Source: Patescibacteria group bacterium
Lineage (GTDB): Bacteria > Patescibacteriota > Patescibacteriia > SG8-24
Assembly: GCA_028714475.1 (NCBI GenBank)
Contig: JAQTNC010000003.1
Location: 79,596-111,814 of the forward strand
Direction: 5' to 3'
Length of the DNA: 32,219 nt
The notes under the pieces: model-generated
Told to the model about the DNA's origin: nothing
Database searches by the model: none
Seen by the model: only the letters and a program-made list of their open reading frames with translations
Position numbers and translations under genes: made by a program
Shown: piece by piece, positions 22,472-29,974 of the stretch
Layout: every line of letters starts with the position of its first letter
Position numbering within the stretch: the stretch's first letter is position 1

Positions 22472-23939
22472 CCCCCTTGCTGGCCTGATTAGAGCCTATC
22501 CCAACAGGTCTTCCCGGCCCGTAACCGGCCATTTTTCGTCCGGCACCGCGAGAAACCTCGTCAGAATATCTCGATATTCCTCCTCGGTTTTCGCGTCGCC
22601 GGCCAAAAAATCATCCGATTCCGACTCGGAAATCCCTGTTGGGATAGGCTCTAAAAGGGTGTTCCGTCGCGACGGGTTTGCCTTGCTGTCCGCCGCCGTC
22701 CTCATGGGCGTCATCCTGGCGACCGGCGTCGTCATGCTCAACTACGCCTTTTCCTCGCGTCAAGCCGCCAAGACCTTCGAGTCCGAGGTTTTTGCCACGC
22801 AAACCGCCGAAGCCGGCATCTACAAGGCCCTCTTCTGCATGAACACCTCGAGCGGCGGAAACTGCGGCGGCCAGTACGGAGAAAACTATGCCGGTGAGAG
22901 CGACATCGCCATCGGCAACGGGAAAGTCACGACCACGGTCACGACGAATGGAACGGAAAAGACCGTCACCGCCGTCGGCTACACCGGCGCCGGCAAGCAG
23001 GAGACCGTCAAGGTCACGGTTTCCGCGAGCCCGCCGACCGCCGATGCCGCATTCGATTACGCCCTGGAGGTCGGCGACGGCGGGGTTTTCATCAGCAACA
23101 ACGCCGAGGTCAGGAGCGGACCGATTTATTCCCACTCCAGCATCAACTGCGGCAACAACGCCAAGCTGGACGGGCCGGTGTACGTTTCCGCCGCGAACGG
23201 CCTCGTGGACAACTGCACCCTGTACGGCGACATCCATGCCGACCGCATCACCAACAACAAGATGAACAGCCATGACGTCTACTGGAAAACGACGAGCTCG
23301 GGGAACAACAACGTCGGCCACAGCTACAGCAGCCAAAACACGCCGCCCCAGCAGGGGTTGCCGTCCGTTGACCTGCCTTTCTGGCATGCGGCGGCCGAAG
23401 CCGGCGGCACCATCGCCGGAGACTACACGGCGCCGACCGGCTCGCACCTTGGCCCGAAAGTCATCACCGGCAACCTGACGCTGACCAACAACGCCATCGT
23501 GACCCTCGACGGCCCGGTCTGGGTACAGGGCACCATCACCTTGAGCAACAATGCCCAGCTCAACCTCAACCCGTCCTACGGCGTGAACAGCACGGTCGTC
23601 ATGGCCGACGGCGTCATCTCCATCTCCAACAACGCCCAGATCAACGGCTCCGGCCATCTCAAGAGTTTCATCCTAGTCCATTCCTCGAGCGACAACACGG
23701 ACGCCGCCATCGACATCAGCAACAACGCCGCCGGCGCCATCTTCTACGCGCCTTACGGCGGCATCAGCATCAGCAACAACGCCACGGTCACGGCCGTCGC
23801 CGCCAGGAAGGTCTCCTTGTCCAACAACTGCATCATTGACTACAGCACGACTTATCATGACGCCTCGGACATCCGCCTTGCCGCCACGCCCAGCGGCGAC
23901 TGGCGTTTCGTTCCGAATGGCTGGCGCTCCATCCCCTAG
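22464..23939 (+). CDS. PilX-like minor pilin with a repetitive beta-helix-like body, leader interrupted by a MITE-like element
   Basis: A 491-residue protein. The pilin-type N-terminus is FRRDG|FALLSAAVLMGVILATG, with cleavage after Gly71; Glu+5 is absent, as in PilX/GspK-type proteins. A short repeat (ISNNAEV, TNNAIVTL, LSNNAQL, ISNNAQI, ISNNATV) recurs through residues 200-460, suggesting a right-handed beta-solenoid. Cys pairs such as FCMNTSSGGNCGG may form disulfides. The ATG at 22464 overlaps the upstream stop, supporting this start. Residues 10-63 (54 codons) come from the inserted element at 22489-22654; without it the leader would be the 17 residues MTNPLAGLIKRVFRRDG. The next gene is a paralogue. 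Confidence 0.8.
   Translation: MTNPLAGLIRAYPNRSSRPVTGHFSSGTARNLVRISRYSSSVFASPAKKSSDSDSEIPVGIGSKRVFRRDGFALLSAAVLMGVILATGVVMLNYAFSSRQAAKTFESEVFATQTAEAGIYKALFCMNTSSGGNCGGQYGENYAGESDIAIGNGKVTTTVTTNGTEKTVTAVGYTGAGKQETVKVTVSASPPTADAAFDYALEVGDGGVFISNNAEVRSGPIYSHSSINCGNNAKLDGPVYVSAANGLVDNCTLYGDIHADRITNNKMNSHDVYWKTTSSGNNNVGHSYSSQNTPPQQGLPSVDLPFWHAAAEAGGTIAGDYTAPTGSHLGPKVITGNLTLTNNAIVTLDGPVWVQGTITLSNNAQLNLNPSYGVNSTVVMADGVISISNNAQINGSGHLKSFILVHSSSDNTDAAIDISNNAAGAIFYAPYGGISISNNATVTAVAARKVSLSNNCIIDYSTTYHDASDIRLAATPSGDWRFVPNGWRSIP
22489..22654. mobile_element. MITE-like element inserted in frame in a prepilin leader
   Basis: TTAGAGCCTATCCCAACAGG (22489-22508) is the exact reverse complement of 22635-22654. 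The inner ends carry TA just inside each outer T or A, so a TA target duplication (or a YTAR-type target TTAA) fits. The net insertion is 162 bp, or 54 codons, with no stop, so the host frame is preserved. It encodes no transposase and has an internal hairpin, GAATATC (22564-22570) with 22573-22579. The ends and the TA/YTAR target resemble IS5/IS427-group or IS630 derivatives, but this is unconfirmed. No second copy is in the window. Confidence 0.8.
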
Positions 23940-23949
23940 CCGCATTCAT

Positions 23950-25296
23950 ATGAATAACCATCCTTGCCGACATCGCTCATCCGGCTTTTCCCTGATTTCC
24001 GCCTCCTTGCTCACGGCCGTCATCCTGGTTTTCGGCTATCTCATCGCCAACTCCGCGCTTTCCTCGCGCCAAGCGGCCAAAAGCCTGGAAACGTCCGTGA
24101 ACGCCACGCAAATCGCCGAGGCCGGCATCCAAAAAGCCATCTTCTGCCTGAACGCCACGAGCGGCACCAAATGCGGCGGCACCTACGGCGTCAACTACCT
24201 CGGCGAGAGCGAAGCCGTTTTCGGCAATGGCAAATTCACGACGACTGTTGTCGGCTCCGGCGCCGACCGTTTCATCGTCTCGACCGGATACACCGGTGGC
24301 GGCCAGTCGCGCGTCATCCGGACTGACGCCACGACCGTTCCGCCGGCCGACAGCACGGCGTTTGGCTACGCGCTCCAGTCCGGCGACGGTGGCGCCCACC
24401 TGGAGAACAACGCCGTCATCGAGGGCACCCTTTATGCGAACGGCGACGTGACTTGCCAAAGCACCCAGGCCAAGACAGAAGGCGACATCTGGGTGGCCAA
24501 ATCCGGCGGTTCCATCACAGCCTGCCGCACGTATTACCACGCCCACGCCGACAAGATATTCAACTCTCATATTGACGGCGACGCCTACTACAAGAATGAC
24601 CCGGCCGACATCGCCGGAACGACCGTTGACGGCACGAAATACCCGAACAGCGACACGCCGACCACTGCGGATATGCCATCCATGGACTTGGAATTCTGGC
24701 ATAACTCGGCGGTTGCGGGGGGCACGATATACGGCGACTACCATCCGCCGGATGACCCTTCCTGTCTCAACCCAATCGGTCCGAAAAAAATCGAAGGCAA
24801 CCTCATCCTCGACAACAACATCGACGTTTGCCTTTACGGCCCGCTCTGGGTGGTCGGTAATATCACCACCTACAACAACTCCTCGTTTAGCCTTGACCCC
24901 TCGTTCGGCGCCGGTAGCACGGTTATCCTGGCCGATGACCCCAGCGACATGGTCAACAAGGGCAAGATTACCATCGTCAACGGCACGGACATCCACGGTT
25001 CTGGCAATCTCTTGAGCCATATCCTGATCGTCAGCACCAATTCCTCCTTGAGCGACACCAGCCCGGCTCTCTCCGTCGCCAATAACGCAAGTGGCGCCAT
25101 CTTCATGGCTTTGAACGGCACCATGCGTCTGCAAAGCAATGGCGGCGCCAAATCACTCGCGGCCAAACGTCTCTATCTTGACCAGAATGCCGTCGTCACC
25201 TACGTGGAGTCCCAGCTGAAAGACGTCAGGTTCTCGAATTCTCCGGGCGGCACCTGGCGCATCAAGGAGGGCACTTGGCGGGAAGCGGCGAATTAG
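23950..25296 (+). CDS. PilX-like minor pilin with a repetitive beta-helix-like body, second paralogue
   Basis: A 448-residue protein, paralogous to the upstream gene: both share SSRQAAK, ATQxAEAGIxKAxFCxN, CGGxYGxNYxGES and GYTGGGQ-like stretches. The leader is MNNHPCRHRSSG|FSLISASLL, short and basic, with no insertion. The body has spaced LENNAV, LDNNIDV, YNNSSFSL and VANNAS segments, suggesting a beta-solenoid, plus cysteines (FCLNATSGTKCGG). The open frame extends upstream to 23836 inside the previous gene, but the ATG at 23950, 10 nt after that gene's stop, gives the proper prepilin N-terminus. It ends the first pilus transcription unit. Confidence 0.82.
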   Translation: MNNHPCRHRSSGFSLISASLLTAVILVFGYLIANSALSSRQAAKSLETSVNATQIAEAGIQKAIFCLNATSGTKCGGTYGVNYLGESEAVFGNGKFTTTVVGSGADRFIVSTGYTGGGQSRVIRTDATTVPPADSTAFGYALQSGDGGAHLENNAVIEGTLYANGDVTCQSTQAKTEGDIWVAKSGGSITACRTYYHAHADKIFNSHIDGDAYYKNDPADIAGTTVDGTKYPNSDTPTTADMPSMDLEFWHNSAVAGGTIYGDYHPPDDPSCLNPIGPKKIEGNLILDNNIDVCLYGPLWVVGNITTYNNSSFSLDPSFGAGSTVILADDPSDMVNKGKITIVNGTDIHGSGNLLSHILIVSTNSSLSDTSPALSVANNASGAIFMALNGTMRLQSNGGAKSLAAKRLYLDQNAVVTYVESQLKDVRFSNSPGGTWRIKEGTWREAAN

Positions 25297-25342
25297 CTAG
25301 TAGCTAAAAGGTCTCGATGTTTCAACCGGTCGGCAAATGATG

Positions 25343-25348
25343 TAAAAT
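25343..25348 (+). promoter_or_regulatory. Putative -10 box for pilM
   Basis: TAAAAT ends 12 nt before the pilM ATG at 25361, inside a 64-bp gap after the previous stop. At 17 bp upstream there is only TTTCAA, a weak -35. The predicted leader is a few bases. Confidence 0.4.
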
Positions 25349-25360
25349 GCCAGTATAGCT

Positions 25361-26590
25361 ATGGCGCTCTTCAATCCCCTGTCCAATGCCTTCGGACTCG
25401 ACATCGGCGACCGTTCCTTCAAGGTCGTCCAGGTTTCGCGTCTCGGCAAACACGACTACCGGCTTAACGCTTGGGGAAGCGTCAGCGTGCCGGAAGGGGT
25501 GATGGATCGCGGCGAAATCACCGACCAGGCCGTCGCGACGGCCAGCGTCCAGAAACTCCTGGCCTCGGTGAGCGGTCACCTCAAGGGCCGTGCCGTGGTG
25601 GCCTGCCTGCCGGAAGCCAAATCCTTCGTGAAGATTCTGGAAATCGAGAAAGGCGCCTCCACCGACGAGCTGCGCAAGGCCGTGCTCAAGGAAATCGAGC
25701 AGAACATCCCCTTGCCGCTTGAGGAGATATATTATGACTGGCAGGTCCTGCCGCCACTGACCCCGCCGCCGGTCGCCGCCGTTCCCGTCGAGGCCGAATC
25801 GGCCGACCAAAAGGCTGCCCCGCCAGACGAAAAAAAGTCGGCCGACGAGAAGAAGGCCAAAGAGGAAGCGGAGGCGGCGGAGGCCGAACCCGAGACGAAA
25901 AAACGCCAAGAAGGGACGCGCATCCTGCTCGGCGCCGCGCCCAAACGCATCGTGGACAGCTACACCCAACTGCTGGAAGCGGCCGGTCTCGCGCCCCTCG
26001 CCTTCGAAATCGAGGGCGTAGCCATCGCCCGCGCCGTCGTGCCGGCTACGGAAATGTTCGAGGAACCGCTCGGCATCCTGGACATCGGCGCCACGCGCTC
26101 CAGCCTCGTCATCCTGGATGAGGACACGGTCCAGATGTCCGTGAGCATCCCTCTCTCCGGCAACGAGCTGACGCAAATCATCAGCGAGAAGCTGTCCGTC
26201 AGCCTCGACGACGCCGAACTCGTCAAGATCGAATGTGGCCTGGATTCCCACCGGTGCGAGGATCGGATGTGGAAGATCCTCCTGCCCATCGTTGACGACA
26301 TGTGCTCGAAGATCCGGAACGCCTTGCGCTTCTACAAGATTGGCTTCCCGCTCGGCAAGAAAATCGAGCGGCTGCTCCTCTGCGGCGGCGGCGCCCATTT
26401 CCGCGAGATTGATTCCGTCCTCTCGCACAAGCTGACCATCAAGGTCAATCGCGGCGACGCCTTGGCCAACATCGGCAAGGTGCCGAAACGCTTCCCCCTT
26501 GAGAACGCGCTGTCCTACACCACGGCCATCGGCCTCGCGCTCCGCGCCGCCGAAGACGTGCGCCGATACCACAGTGCCTTCCGCGCCTGA
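25361..26590 (+). CDS. pilM: Type IV pilus assembly protein PilM
   Basis: PilM is an actin-like cytoplasmic ATP-binding protein that binds the N-terminus of PilN and links PilB to the alignment complex. The 409 residues show FGLDIGDRSFKVVQVSRLGK, VVACLPEAKSFVKILEI, EIEQNIPLPLEEIYYDWQVL, GILDIGATRSSLVILDEDTV (phosphate-2-type loop) and RLLLCGGGAHFREIDSVLSH. Residues about 138-186 form a Pro then Lys/Glu/Ala-rich insert that makes it longer than the usual roughly 350 residues; it looks disordered. pilN follows after 6 bases. Confidence 0.92.
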   Translation: MALFNPLSNAFGLDIGDRSFKVVQVSRLGKHDYRLNAWGSVSVPEGVMDRGEITDQAVATASVQKLLASVSGHLKGRAVVACLPEAKSFVKILEIEKGASTDELRKAVLKEIEQNIPLPLEEIYYDWQVLPPLTPPPVAAVPVEAESADQKAAPPDEKKSADEKKAKEEAEAAEAEPETKKRQEGTRILLGAAPKRIVDSYTQLLEAAGLAPLAFEIEGVAIARAVVPATEMFEEPLGILDIGATRSSLVILDEDTVQMSVSIPLSGNELTQIISEKLSVSLDDAELVKIECGLDSHRCEDRMWKILLPIVDDMCSKIRNALRFYKIGFPLGKKIERLLLCGGGAHFREIDSVLSHKLTIKVNRGDALANIGKVPKRFPLENALSYTTAIGLALRAAEDVRRYHSAFRA

Positions 26591-26596
26591 CGGCCT

Positions 26597-27139
26597 ATGA
26601 ACATCACCCTCAACATCCTGCCCCCGGAAAAGAAAAAAGCCCTGCGCTCGGGCTTGGTGATGGCTTACGTGCAGACGATGACCATCCTGCTTTTCCTGTC
26701 GGCGCTGTTCGTTTCCGGGGTGCTTGTCTCCGCCCGACTGATGATGGCTGACGAGCTGAAACAGATCGAGCAGCAGGCGAGCGGCGGCGCCGGCACCGAC
26801 GAGTCCGCCGACATCATCAATAACATCAAGCAGGTCAATTCCTACCTCACCACCGTCCAGATGATGCAGACGGGTTTCGTGTCCTGGTCGGAGGTACTGG
26901 AAGACATCGCGACGATGATGCCGAAAAACACCCGGCTGGAAAGGATCAGCCTCGACCAAGGCGGCCACATCAAGATTTCCGGCGTTGCCACGACGCGCGA
27001 CGAGGCGCTGGCCTTCCTCAAGAACCTCAAGGAGGCGCCGTACCTGACCGATATCGTCAGCCCCCTTTCCAACATCCTGCAGAAAACCCAGGTCAGTTTC
27101 GACTTCGACATGAAATTCGTCCCTGAAGCCATACGCTGA
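26597..27139 (+). CDS. pilN: Type IV pilus assembly protein PilN
   Basis: A 180-residue inner-membrane alignment protein. The N-terminal MNITLNILPPEKKKALRSG matches the PilM-binding INLLP-type peptide of PilN. One membrane span follows (MTILLFLSALFVSGVLVSAR), then a coiled segment and a ferredoxin-like periplasmic fold (WSEVLEDIATMMPKNTRLER, ISGVATTRDEALAFLKNLKE). It lies between pilM and pilO, in the usual order. Confidence 0.9.
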   Translation: MNITLNILPPEKKKALRSGLVMAYVQTMTILLFLSALFVSGVLVSARLMMADELKQIEQQASGGAGTDESADIINNIKQVNSYLTTVQMMQTGFVSWSEVLEDIATMMPKNTRLERISLDQGGHIKISGVATTRDEALAFLKNLKEAPYLTDIVSPLSNILQKTQVSFDFDMKFVPEAIR

Positions 27140-27142
27140 AGT

Positions 27143-27742
27143 ATGCAAGTTAACAAGCGCATCGCCATCACCTCCGCCGTTCTCGGCGGCATCACCCTGC
27201 TCCTGCTGGGTGCCTTGGTCGTGCCGACCGTCCTGGCCATGAAAGAAGCCAAGGCGAAAATCGCCGAGGCGCGTCACGAAATCGAGACCCGCTATGCCCT
27301 CCGCCGCGAGACCCGGGAGTCGGTCAGCCAGCTGGAGGACGTCAAGAAACGCCTCGCCGAAATGCCGCCGGTAGCCATTCGGGAGGGTCAGGAGCTGGAT
27401 TTCATCAACGCCTTGGAAGTGGCGGCGGCCTCGAGCGGCGTCGAGCAGGAGTTGGCGTTGGAAACCGTCAATCAGAAACAGCTTTCGCCTTGGGAAACCG
27501 ACATCCCCGTGCGCCTCCAGGCCACCGGCGAATACCGCAAGGTGATGGCTTACTTGCGCCGCGTCGAGAAGATGTCTTATTACGTCCGGACGTCTTCCTT
27601 GAGCATTTCGATACCGCAAGCGCGGGAAGCCGCGGCGGAAGGTACCGTTTACATACGGATCGATGGCTACATCCGTTGGCTAGCCAAGGACCTGCCGATG
27701 TTCCAGAAACTGAACATCACCCCGGAACCGCCGAAGCCCTGA
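27143..27742 (+). CDS. pilO: Type IV pilus assembly protein PilO
   Basis: A 199-residue bitopic membrane protein with a span near the N-terminus (ITSAVLGGITLLLLGALVVP), a coiled coil (AKAKIAEARHEIETRYALRR) and a PilO-type C-terminal domain including VRLQATGEYRKVMAYLRRVE and a late TVYIRIDGYIRWL strand. It pairs with PilN to form the alignment complex. It starts 3 nt after pilN and is followed by the PilP-like gene after 12 nt. Confidence 0.88.
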   Translation: MQVNKRIAITSAVLGGITLLLLGALVVPTVLAMKEAKAKIAEARHEIETRYALRRETRESVSQLEDVKKRLAEMPPVAIREGQELDFINALEVAAASSGVEQELALETVNQKQLSPWETDIPVRLQATGEYRKVMAYLRRVEKMSYYVRTSSLSISIPQAREAAAEGTVYIRIDGYIRWLAKDLPMFQKLNITPEPPKP

Positions 27743-27754
27743 ACCAATTAAATT

Positions 27755-28159
27755 ATGAAGAAAGAAAAAAAGGCCGGCGGCTTTCCCATCACTTCCCTCA
27801 TCACGGTCGTAGTTCTCCTCATCATTTTGACAATGCTGGGCGGGACGGGATGGTTCGTGTCGCAAACGATTCTCGCAACCGACCAGACCGGGCAAGACAA
27901 CAACCTCGACGTGGAGGCGGAACGGCTGAACACGGCGTTGCTCAATCAGGTTGATCAGAACCTGAAGACAAAGACCGAGCAACCCATGCCGGACAGTAAT
28001 TCGTTGCGCAACCCTTTCCTTATAGAAACGCCGCCGCCAGCCCCGACTCCGACCCCGGAACCGCCGCCGACCGAAGAAGCCGTGCCGCCGACAACGCCGG
28101 AGATCCCGCCAGACGGCAATGCCGGGGCAGAAATTCCGCCGCCGGAGCCTACGCCATAA
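27755..28159 (+). CDS. Short membrane-anchored proline-rich protein, possibly PilP-like
   Basis: A 134-residue protein with a basic start MKKEKKAGG, one membrane span (ITSLITVVVLLIILTMLGGT), a linker, the motif SLRNPFLIE and a Pro/Thr/Glu-rich tail. RNPF resembles the RDPF motif of PilP or related pilus lipoproteins, but no lipobox cysteine is present, so the name is a suggestion only. It is the last gene of the pilM-N-O unit and is followed by a terminator. Its position suggests a periplasmic or extracellular spacer function. Confidence 0.65.
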   Translation: MKKEKKAGGFPITSLITVVVLLIILTMLGGTGWFVSQTILATDQTGQDNNLDVEAERLNTALLNQVDQNLKTKTEQPMPDSNSLRNPFLIETPPPAPTPTPEPPPTEEAVPPTTPEIPPDGNAGAEIPPPEPTP

Positions 28160-28164
28160 AACGG

Positions 28165-28194
28165 AAGGCCACCCTCACATCGGGGTGGCCTTTT
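28165..28194. terminator. Intrinsic terminator after the pilus operon
   Basis: AAGGCCACCC (28165-28174) pairs with GGGTGGCCTT (28183-28192), followed by T residues. It lies between convergent genes and can serve mainly the plus strand. Confidence 0.85.
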
Positions 28195-28228
28195 GGATTA
28201 TGACGCGACACAAAAAACGTCAGGTGCG

Positions 28229-29377
28229 TTAATTAAGCGCGGCCATGAGAACGTCCAGGTCCGTCTCCGTCGTGAACCGACCGAAGGAGATGCGGGTGCC
28301 GCCTTGCGTCGCCGCGCGATCGCCGAAAACGGCGCGGATGGCCGCTGACGGTTGGCGGTGACCGGCATCGCAGGCCGAACCGGAAGAGACGGCGACGCCG
28401 GCGGCATCAAGCTTGACGGCGAGCGTTTCGCCGTCTTCGCGATCGTGCTGGATGAAGACGATGTTGGGGACGGCCTTCTCCTCCGGCGTGAGGACGCGCC
28501 AGCCGCTTCGGTTCTTGACTCCATCAAGCAGCCGCCGACGCAATTCGGCCGCTCTGGCTGAATCCTTTGTCATTTCCGCTTGCGCGATTTCCGCCGCCGC
28601 GCCGAAACCGACGATGCCAGCGGCGTTTTCCGTGCCTGAACGTCGGGTTTCCTCCTGTCCCCCGCCGACGAGCAGGGGCTTCACGGCCAAGCCGCGCCGG
28701 AGCCACAGCGCGCCGACGCCTTTCGGGCCGTAAATCTTATGAGCGGACAAGGACAGCGAGTCGCAGCCGGCGGCCTTCACGTCTATCGGCAACCGCCCGG
28801 CTGCCTGCACGGCGTCACAATGGAAAAACAGCGGCAGACCAAGTCGTCCTCGCGCCGCCCGCGCCTCCGCGACGGCTTGGCCGACTTCCTCAATCGGCTG
28901 AATTGTACCCAGAATGTTGTTTACCCACATGACGGCTACGACCGCCGTCTCCGGCGTGATGAGCCGCGCCACGTCCGCTGCACTTATTAGTCCATCGCGT
29001 CCGACCGGCAACAGGTCCACGACCGCTCCTTTCTCCTCAACCAGTCGCCGCACCGCCGCACTCACGGAAGCGTGTTCGAAGGGCGAAATCAGGATCCGAC
29101 CGGGCTTGCCCGTGCCGACCGCCAAATCATACAATCCGGCGACCGCGTGGTTGTTCGCCTCGGTCGCGCCGGAGGTGAAGATGATTTCCCCGGTCTCGCC
29201 GCCGATAAGCGCCGCGACCTGTTTCCGGGCAACGTCAATTCGCCGCCGCAACTCGCGGCCCGGCGCGTGCACTGAAGACGGGTTTCCCGGCAATCGGGCG
29301 ACCTTATCCATGACTTCGGCGACCCGCGGATCAAGCGGCGCCGACGCAGCATAGTCGAAATATATATTCTCACTCAT
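28229..29377 (-). CDS. Cysteine desulfurase (NifS/IscS family)
   Basis: This enzyme takes sulfur from L-cysteine as a persulfide for Fe-S clusters or thiolation. The 382-residue protein starts MSENIYFDYAASAPLDPRVA; the frame extends by TTG to 29488, but that part crosses repeats and is not counted. Seen: SGATEANNHAV, HCDAVQAAGRLPIDVKAAGC (cofactor-binding Asp), SLSAHKIYGPKGVGALW with PLP lysine Lys214, and the catalytic SSGSACDAGH with Cys336. The short distance and direction suggest an operon with the upstream NifU-domain gene. Confidence 0.92.
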   Translation of the reverse strand: MSENIYFDYAASAPLDPRVAEVMDKVARLPGNPSSVHAPGRELRRRIDVARKQVAALIGGETGEIIFTSGATEANNHAVAGLYDLAVGTGKPGRILISPFEHASVSAAVRRLVEEKGAVVDLLPVGRDGLISAADVARLITPETAVVAVMWVNNILGTIQPIEEVGQAVAEARAARGRLGLPLFFHCDAVQAAGRLPIDVKAAGCDSLSLSAHKIYGPKGVGALWLRRGLAVKPLLVGGGQEETRRSGTENAAGIVGFGAAAEIAQAEMTKDSARAAELRRRLLDGVKNRSGWRVLTPEEKAVPNIVFIQHDREDGETLAVKLDAAGVAVSSGSACDAGHRQPSAAIRAVFGDRAATQGGTRISFGRFTTETDLDVLMAALN

Positions 29378-29405
29378 AATACTTAAACTGGTGCTAATCG
29401 TTCTT

Positions 29406-29510
29406 CCCCGAGCGGAGCGCAGCGGAGTCGAGGGGCAAATGGTTAGTTGCATCCTGTCCCTCGATCCCGCAAAGACGCTCCGCGTCAACGGGACAAGCAG
29501 GCTCGGGACA
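29406..29510. repeat. Intergenic inverted repeats between nifU-like and desulfurase genes
   Basis: 29406-29435 is a near palindrome bounded by CCCCGA and TCGAGGGG. TGTCCC (29455-29460) pairs with GGGACA (29490-29495) around an inner stem GACGC (29474-29478) and GCGTC (29482-29486). A further GGGACA at 29505-29510 can compete with the second arm. Confidence 0.6.
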
Positions 29511-29518
29511 GAATTGTT

Positions 29519-29815
29519 TTACTCAACCGCTACTACCCTTTTCACCCCCGGCACCTTGGCAACCAGATACCGCTCCACGGTATCGCGGAGCGTCATCGCC
29601 GCCATCGGACAGCCGCTGCACGCTCCTTGCAGGCGAACCTTGACCGTGCCGCGGCTGAACGAAACTAGTTCGACATCCCCGCCGTGCGTCGCAAGGGCCT
29701 TCTTCAAGGCCGCGATGGCAATTTTCAGGGTCACGCTGCCACCCGCCACGCGGCTCTTCTTAGCCGTTGGTTTCTTGATAACGACGGCTTTCTTGATTGT
29801 TTTTGGGTTCTTCAT
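29519..29815 (-). CDS. NifU-like C-terminal-domain Fe-S scaffold protein
   Basis: A 98-residue protein. A Lys-rich N-terminus (MKNPKTIKKAVVIKKPTAKK) precedes a NifU C-terminal-type domain: VTLKIAIAALKKALATHGGD, VELVSFSRGTVKVRLQGACS, and the cluster-binding CxxC in GACSGCPMAAMTLRDTVERY. Such domains carry a 4Fe-4S cluster to acceptors. A TTG at 29854 could extend it, but the ATG at 29815 is preferred; an AGGA lies 4 nt upstream. It starts the operon with the cysteine desulfurase, its likely sulfur donor. No IscU-type N-terminal domain is present. Confidence 0.88.
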   Translation of the reverse strand: MKNPKTIKKAVVIKKPTAKKSRVAGGSVTLKIAIAALKKALATHGGDVELVSFSRGTVKVRLQGACSGCPMAAMTLRDTVERYLVAKVPGVKRVVAVE

Positions 29816-29825
29816 AACGTCCTTT

Positions 29826-29854
29826 AGCTTATCCGCCGCTCGCCTGCCGGTCAA
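29826..29854 (-). promoter_or_regulatory. Putative promoter for the nifU-like gene
   Basis: On the minus strand, TTGACC (29854-29849), 17-bp spacer, TAAGCT (29831-29826). The -10 ends 10 nt before the ATG at 29815, predicting a very short leader; the AGGA would then be upstream of the mRNA start. Confidence 0.5.
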
Positions 29855-29903
29855 CCCATCTCAATACAGTGCCATGCGCTGCGCTTTCATCAGGCACGAC
29901 CGT

Positions 29904-29932
29904 TTGACCTTTGCCCGTCCCTTTGGTAAAAA
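29904..29932 (+). promoter_or_regulatory. Sigma-70-like promoter for the putative peptidase gene
   Basis: TTGACC (29904-29909), 17-bp spacer, TAAAAA (29927-29932). The leader would be about 37 nt, with AAAGG before the ATG at 29975. Confidence 0.6.
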
Positions 29933-29974
29933 ACACTCGCGGTCTTTACATTTTCAAACCGCAGAAAGGCTGTC

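Noticed and set aside
25322-27619. A 765-codon open frame antisense to pilM, pilN and pilO
   Set aside because: It has the composition of a shadow frame; the plus strand encodes recognised pilus proteins in their normal order.
29378-29488. Upstream extension of the cysteine desulfurase to a TTG
   Set aside because: The added residues cross intergenic inverted repeats; MSENIYFDYAA is the normal family N-terminus.
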